Below are positions 62,505-64,000 of a stretch of DNA of 64,000 nt, piece after piece; positions within the stretch are counted from its first letter, which is position 1, and every line of letters begins with the position of its first letter. The notes under the pieces are model-generated. The model did no database searches and was not told the origin of the DNA. It saw only the letters and a program-made list of their open reading frames with translations. The stretch comes from Clusia tigrina (Eukaryota > Arthropoda > Insecta > Diptera > Clusiidae), in assembly GCA_920105625.2 (NCBI GenBank), contig OV050031.1:95361676-95425675 (forward strand), read 5' to 3'. The translations under genes were made by a program, and so were the position numbers.

Positions 62505-64000
62505 AACTTCAAATGGCCCTAACTTCTATACGGTACGTCCTACACCTATCAAAGTTTGCAACATACAAATGCTTGTAACTTTTTACTGGAGCGTCATAAA
62601 ACCTTGAAATTTTGTAACAATAAAGTACTCGAGCCTCTTGTCAATTTAAGCTTTTGCTCAAAGCTATGCTACCCTTGAATCCCAAATTAAACACTGATAA
62701 AACTTCAAATGGCCCTACCTTCTATGCGGTACGTCCTACACCTATCAAAGTTTGCAACATACAAATGCTTGTGACTTTTTACTGGAGCGTCATAACACCT
62801 TGAAATTTTGTAACAATAAAGTACTCGAGCCGCTTGTCAACTTATGCTATCGCTCAAAGCTATGCTACACTTAAGTCCCGAATCAAACACTGATAAAAAT
62901 TCAAATGGCCCTAACTTCTATACGGTACGTCCTACACATATCAAAGTTTTGCAACATACAAATGCTTGTAACTTTTTACTGGAGCGTCATAAAATCTTTA
63001 AATTTTGTAACAATAAAGCACTCGAGCCTCTTGTCAATTTAAGCTATCGCTCAAAGCTATGCTAATCTTAAGTCCCAAATAAAACACTGATAAAACTTCA
63101 AATGGCCCTAACTTCTATACGGTACGTCCTACACCTATCAAAGTTTGCAACATACAAATGCTTGTAACTTTTTACTGGAGCGTCATAAAACCTTGAAATT
63201 TTGTAACAATAAAGTACTCGAGCCTCTTGTTAATTTAAGCTATTGCTCAAAGCTATGCTACCCTTGAATCCCAAATAAAACACTGATAAAACTTCAAATG
63301 GCCCTAACTTCTATACGGCACGTCCTGCACCTATCAAAGTTTGCAACATATGCTTGTAACTTTTTACTGGAGCGTCATAAAACCTTGAAATTTGGTAACA
63401 ATAAAGTACTCGAGCCTCTTGTCAATTTAAGCTATTTCTCAAAGCTATGCTACCCTTGAATCCCAAATAAAACATTGATAAAACTTCAAATTGCCCTAAC
63501 TTCTATATGGTACGTCCTACACCTATCAAAGTTTGCAACATACAAATGCTTGTAACTTTTTACTGGAGCGTAATAAAACCTTGAAATTTTTTAACAATAA
63601 AACACTCGAGCCTCTTGTCATTTTAAGCTATTGCTCAAAGCTATGCTACCCTTAAGTCCCAAATAAAATACTGATAAAACTTCAAATGGCCCTAACTTCT
63701 ATACGGTACGTCCTACACCTATAAAAGTTTGCAACATACAAATGCTTGTAACTTTTCATTGGAGCGTCATAAAACCTTGAAATTTTGTAACAATAAAGTA
63801 CTCGAGCCTCTTGTCAATTTAAGCTATCGCTCAAAGCTATGCTACCCTTGAGTCCCAAATCAAACACTGATAAAACTTCAAATGGCCCTAACTTCTATAC
63901 GGTATGTCCTACACCTATCAAAGTTTTGCAACATACAAATGCTTGTAACTTTTTACTGGAGAGTCATAAAACCTTGAAATTTTGTAACAATAAAGTACTC
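62505..64000 (+). repeat. Displaced copy of 49,605-51,100 (12,900-bp offset)
   Basis: Rare markers recur in order 12,900 bp apart: 'aagcttttgctc' (49,750 and 62,650), 'ccgcttgtcaacttatgc', 'cacttaagtcccg', 'gataaaaattc', 'cacatatcaaag', 'aatttggtaac', 'ttttttaacaataaaacac', 'ctataaaagtttgc' (50,820 and 63,720) and 'ggtatgtcc'. The offset is 66 monomers minus nine 4-bp deletions. Private changes here are an extra T in 'caaagttttgcaac' near 62,949 and again near 63,926, 'gtcattttaagc' near 63,618, and 'ggagagtcat' near 63,959. The copy runs off the window edge. Confidence 0.88.

Larger units (their letters stand above)
1..64000 (+). repeat. Satellite DNA array of ~196-bp monomers, 327 complete copies plus a partial one
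   Basis: Seen directly: the same unit recurs from the first base to the last, always in the same orientation. Anchors at 1, 197, 393 and 589 give a 196-bp period. The length exceptions are -5, -1 and -1 near 1,570-1,691; -12 at 6,070; net -12 near 10,690; 29 losses of 4 bp; -1 near 23,630; -46 at 40,933; -1 near 62,324; and +1 near 62,949. They sum to -194, which places monomer 328 at 63,899 exactly. No unique sequence, mobile element or inversion was seen. Inference: eukaryotic heterochromatin, possibly centromeric. The family and host are not recognised. The strand is given as the written orientation only. Confidence 0.98.

Noticed and set aside
10592..63065. Plus-strand open frames of 63 to 78 codons, including the fused one at 40,805-41,041
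   Set aside because: All are translations of the monomer in different frames. The 78-codon case exists only because the 46-bp deletion changes frame, and the 73-codon case at 62,844 because of an extra T. They are not genes.
1..64000. CRISPR array
   Set aside because: The units are directly adjacent homologous monomers. There are no short identical repeats separated by unrelated spacers, and no cas genes.
1..64000. CENP-B box (NTTCGNNNNANNCGGGN) in the monomer
   Set aside because: The monomer's CpGs lie in acgg, tacgtcc, agcgtc, ctcgag and tcgctc contexts. None gives the TTCG plus CGGG arrangement on either strand.
1..64000. Embedded retroelement, insertion sequence or telomeric repeat
   Set aside because: The indel ledger leaves no room for inserted sequence, and I saw no target-site duplications, terminal repeats or telomere motifs.
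1..64000. Naming the species or a known satellite family
   Set aside because: I do not recognise the monomer. Without a database search any name would be a guess.

Overview
The whole 64,000-base window is one uninterrupted satellite DNA array. It is built head to tail from a roughly 196-bp monomer, all copies in the same orientation. I see no protein-coding gene, RNA gene, transposable element, CRISPR array or unique-sequence island. Taking the 'acgg' at position 1 as the start of the monomer, every departure from 196 bp can be listed, and the list closes exactly: net indels of -194 bp carry the frame from position 1 to position 63,899 in 327 monomers (327 x 196 = 64,092). The window therefore holds 327 complete monomers plus a partial 328th of 102 bp. 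The consensus monomer is about 37% G+C.

Tens of kilobases of homogeneous satellite with higher-order repeats (HORs) point to a eukaryotic nuclear genome, most likely centromeric, pericentromeric or other constitutive heterochromatin. I do not recognise the family and cannot name the organism. The short open frames (61 to 78 codons) on both strands are the same frames of the same monomer met repeatedly. They are not genes.

Layout: (1) 1-10.67 kb is a left-hand family with an 18-monomer HOR of 3,516 bp (2,555-6,070 and 6,071-9,586, then a partial third copy). (2) About 10.0-13.64 kb holds a 10-monomer (1,960 bp) duplication. (3) 13.64-22 kb is poorly ordered, with a 1.28-kb block repeated 4,504 bp away. 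(4) 22-37 kb carries nested 4-, 19-, 12- and 6-monomer HORs (784, 3,712, 2,344 and 1,172 bp). (5) 37-42.2 kb is a mosaic with a 46-bp deletion. (6) 42.2-48.46 kb is two full tandem copies of a 16-monomer HOR (3,128 bp). (7) 50.06-58.28 kb is three copies of a 14-monomer HOR (2,736 bp), followed by 9-monomer (1,760 bp) repeats to 60.5 kb. (8) 62.5-64.0 kb is a displaced copy of 49.6-51.1 kb.

Two markers divide the array. A GGTACC-bearing monomer type occurs 12 times and only left of 13.44 kb. A 192-bp monomer with a 4-bp deletion that creates CATATG occurs 29 times and only from 17.64 kb rightwards. The pattern fits repeated unequal exchange and local amplification of different-sized blocks, with older blocks overwritten by newer ones. 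Nothing here looks like a cooperating gene system. What is worth a second look is the recombination history and the internal structure of the monomer.
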